From contig NZ_JABTEZ010000002.1 in assembly GCF_015711605.1 (NCBI RefSeq), positions 1,488,001 to 1,552,000 on the forward strand: a DNA stretch of 64,000 nt, in the 5' to 3' direction. A program made the translations under genes and the position numbers. Positions 63,003-64,000 of this stretch are shown here, one piece after another. How positions within the stretch are numbered: the first letter of the stretch is position 1; each line of letters starts with the position of its first letter. Source of the stretch: Planomonospora sp. ID67723. Its GTDB lineage: Bacteria > Actinomycetota > Actinomycetes > Streptosporangiales > Streptosporangiaceae. The notes under the pieces are model-generated. The model made no database searches, was not told the DNA's origin, and worked only from the letters and a program-made list of their open reading frames with translations.

Positions 63003-63140
63003 GAGCACCTCCGGAGGGATTGTTCGCTGGTCTCGGGTCGCTACCCGGTCGTCCGAAAACTAACCCTAAAAAAACTACTTAGCGTAACAAGTCGCAGCTC
63101 GCAGCCTTTCTAGCTGCACTTCTACCCAATGATGGTGTTT

Positions 63141-63154
63141 GAGAAGCGCTTCTC
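63141..63154. promoter_or_regulatory. GAGAAGCGCTTCTC palindrome, candidate operator
   Basis: A perfect 14-base palindrome 36-49 bases before the carbamoyltransferase start, in an unusually AT-rich intergenic stretch (63055-63175 includes a run of seven A at 63067-63073). Symmetric sites of this kind bind GntR- or LacI-like regulators; no regulator gene is visible before the window ends. Confidence 0.5.
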
Positions 63155-63189
63155 TCGGTAGTGGTTAAGCATCTGCGGGAGGCGAATCC

Positions 63190-64000
63190 ATGAACTTTCT
63201 GGGATTAAACGCGATTTTTCATGACCCGGCAGCGGCGCTCGTAGTGGACGGCGAAGTGGTGGCCGCCGCCGAGGAGGAAAGGTTCAGCCGTCGCAAGCAC
63301 GGCAAACGTCCCGTTCCCTTCTCCGCCTGGGAATTACCCGAGCAGGCCGCCGCCTGGTGCCTGAAACAGGCGGGTCTGCGGCCCGAGGACCTCGACGCCG
63401 TCGCCTACTCCTACGACCCCGCGCTCGTCCGGCCCGGCCAGCAGGGGCTCGACGAGCGCTGGGAGGACCTGCGCACCACCTACGCCCACCGGGCTCCCGC
63501 CTTCCTGGCCACCGCCCTGCCCGGCCTCGACCCCGCCCAGGTCCGCTACGTGCCCCACCACGTCGCCCACGCCGCCTCCGCCGGGCTGGCCGCGCCGTAC
63601 CGGAACTCGGCGGTGCTGGTCTGCGACGGCCGAGGCGAGGCCGTCTCCCACCTGGCCGGGCGCTACCTCGACGGCGAGCTGGACATCCTGGCCACCCAGG
63701 AGCTGCCGCACTCCCTCGGGCTGATGTACGAGGAGGTCACCGAGCACCTGGGCTTCCTGCGCTCCAGCGACGAGTACAAGGTCATGGCCATGGCCTCCTA
63801 CGGCGAGCCCCGCTTCCTGGGCGAGCTGCGCGAGCTGATCCACACCACCGGCGACGGCGGTTTCCGCGTCGAGCCGATCAACTGGGGAGGTTACGCCAAG
63901 GCCCTCGGCAGAGGAGAGGAGTGGTCGGCCGACCACGCCGACCTCGCCGCCAGCGTGCAGAAGCGGCTGGAGGAGGTCCTGCTCGACCTCGCCCGCTGGC
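63190..64000 (+). CDS. Carbamoyltransferase, NodU/CmcH family (partial, runs off the window)
   Basis: The first 270 residues are present from ATG 63190 (GGGAGG seven bases upstream), and no stop occurs before the window ends. The N-terminal ASKHA-like domain reads MNFLGLNAIFHDPAAALVVD, AAAEEERFSRRKHGKRPVPF and VPHHVAHAASAG (metal-binding histidines), then VLVCDGRGE and SSDEYKVMAMASYGEP. This family transfers a carbamoyl group from carbamoyl phosphate to sugar hydroxyls in antibiotics and nodulation factors. With the adjacent glycosyltransferase and heptose-type phosphatase it suggests a modified-sugar locus continuing to the right. Confidence 0.92.
   Translation, partial: MNFLGLNAIFHDPAAALVVDGEVVAAAEEERFSRRKHGKRPVPFSAWELPEQAAAWCLKQAGLRPEDLDAVAYSYDPALVRPGQQGLDERWEDLRTTYAHRAPAFLATALPGLDPAQVRYVPHHVAHAASAGLAAPYRNSAVLVCDGRGEAVSHLAGRYLDGELDILATQELPHSLGLMYEEVTEHLGFLRSSDEYKVMAMASYGEPRFLGELRELIHTTGDGGFRVEPINWGGYAKALGRGEEWSADHADLAASVQKRLEEVLLDLARW

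Overview
The window is high-GC DNA (mostly G/C third codon positions, frequent GTG and TTG starts, GGAGG-type ribosome binding sites, Tat and lipoprotein signals). It also carries an MsiK/MalK-type sugar ATPase and SigE-type ECF sigma factor. This points to a filamentous actinobacterium, most likely of the Streptosporangium/Nonomuraea kind. That placement is an inference from gene content, since no rRNA or tRNA gene is present. I saw no CRISPR array, insertion sequence or prophage.

Layout. 0.4-7.1 kb: an RtcB RNA ligase; a three-domain fusion (CMP-nonulosonate cytidylyltransferase, KdsC-like HAD phosphatase, NeuB-type synthase); a CsbD stress protein; a secreted esterase; a ribbon-helix-helix-like regulator next to a truncated SRPBCC gene; a Nudix hydrolase; and a kinase gene reduced to its two ends. 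7.2-27.2 kb: a starch/maltodextrin island with a secreted alpha-amylase (CBM20), a 1.9-kilo-residue amylopullulanase (three CBM41-like modules), the malEFG importer, a cytoplasmic alpha-glucosidase, an MsiK-like ATPase, two nearly identical LacI regulators, a beta-helix secreted protein, an ACT-domain protein and a PfkB sugar kinase. Together these would digest starch outside the cell, import maltodextrins, hydrolyse them and repress the set when substrate is absent. 27.2-36.3 kb: a fused indolepyruvate ferredoxin oxidoreductase with a divergent Lrp regulator, a collapsed chemoreceptor gene, and assorted small genes including a double-MerR regulator. 36.5-42.9 kb: a tight Entner-Doudoroff operon zwf-edd-glk-eda with a divergent ROK regulator.

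42.9-54.2 kb: small membrane and stress proteins, catalase, a second sugar ABC importer without its own ATPase (probably served by the MsiK-like protein), a CBS-domain protein, a DUF2254 membrane protein, and an ECF sigma factor with a membrane beta-propeller partner. 54.3-57.2 kb: an overlapping operon with MauE-like and MauD-like redox proteins around a Tat-exported, eight-cysteine protein. It is the best candidate here for an undescribed system, and one of its membrane genes is split by an in-frame TGA. 57.7-64 kb: a secreted PQQ-type sugar dehydrogenase, selD, an operon of a lipoprotein, a 27-residue membrane peptide and a DUF6766 protein, and the edge of a glycan or natural-product locus (glycosyltransferase, GmhB-type phosphatase, carbamoyltransferase running off the end).

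All homology statements are from reading translations by eye; no database was searched.
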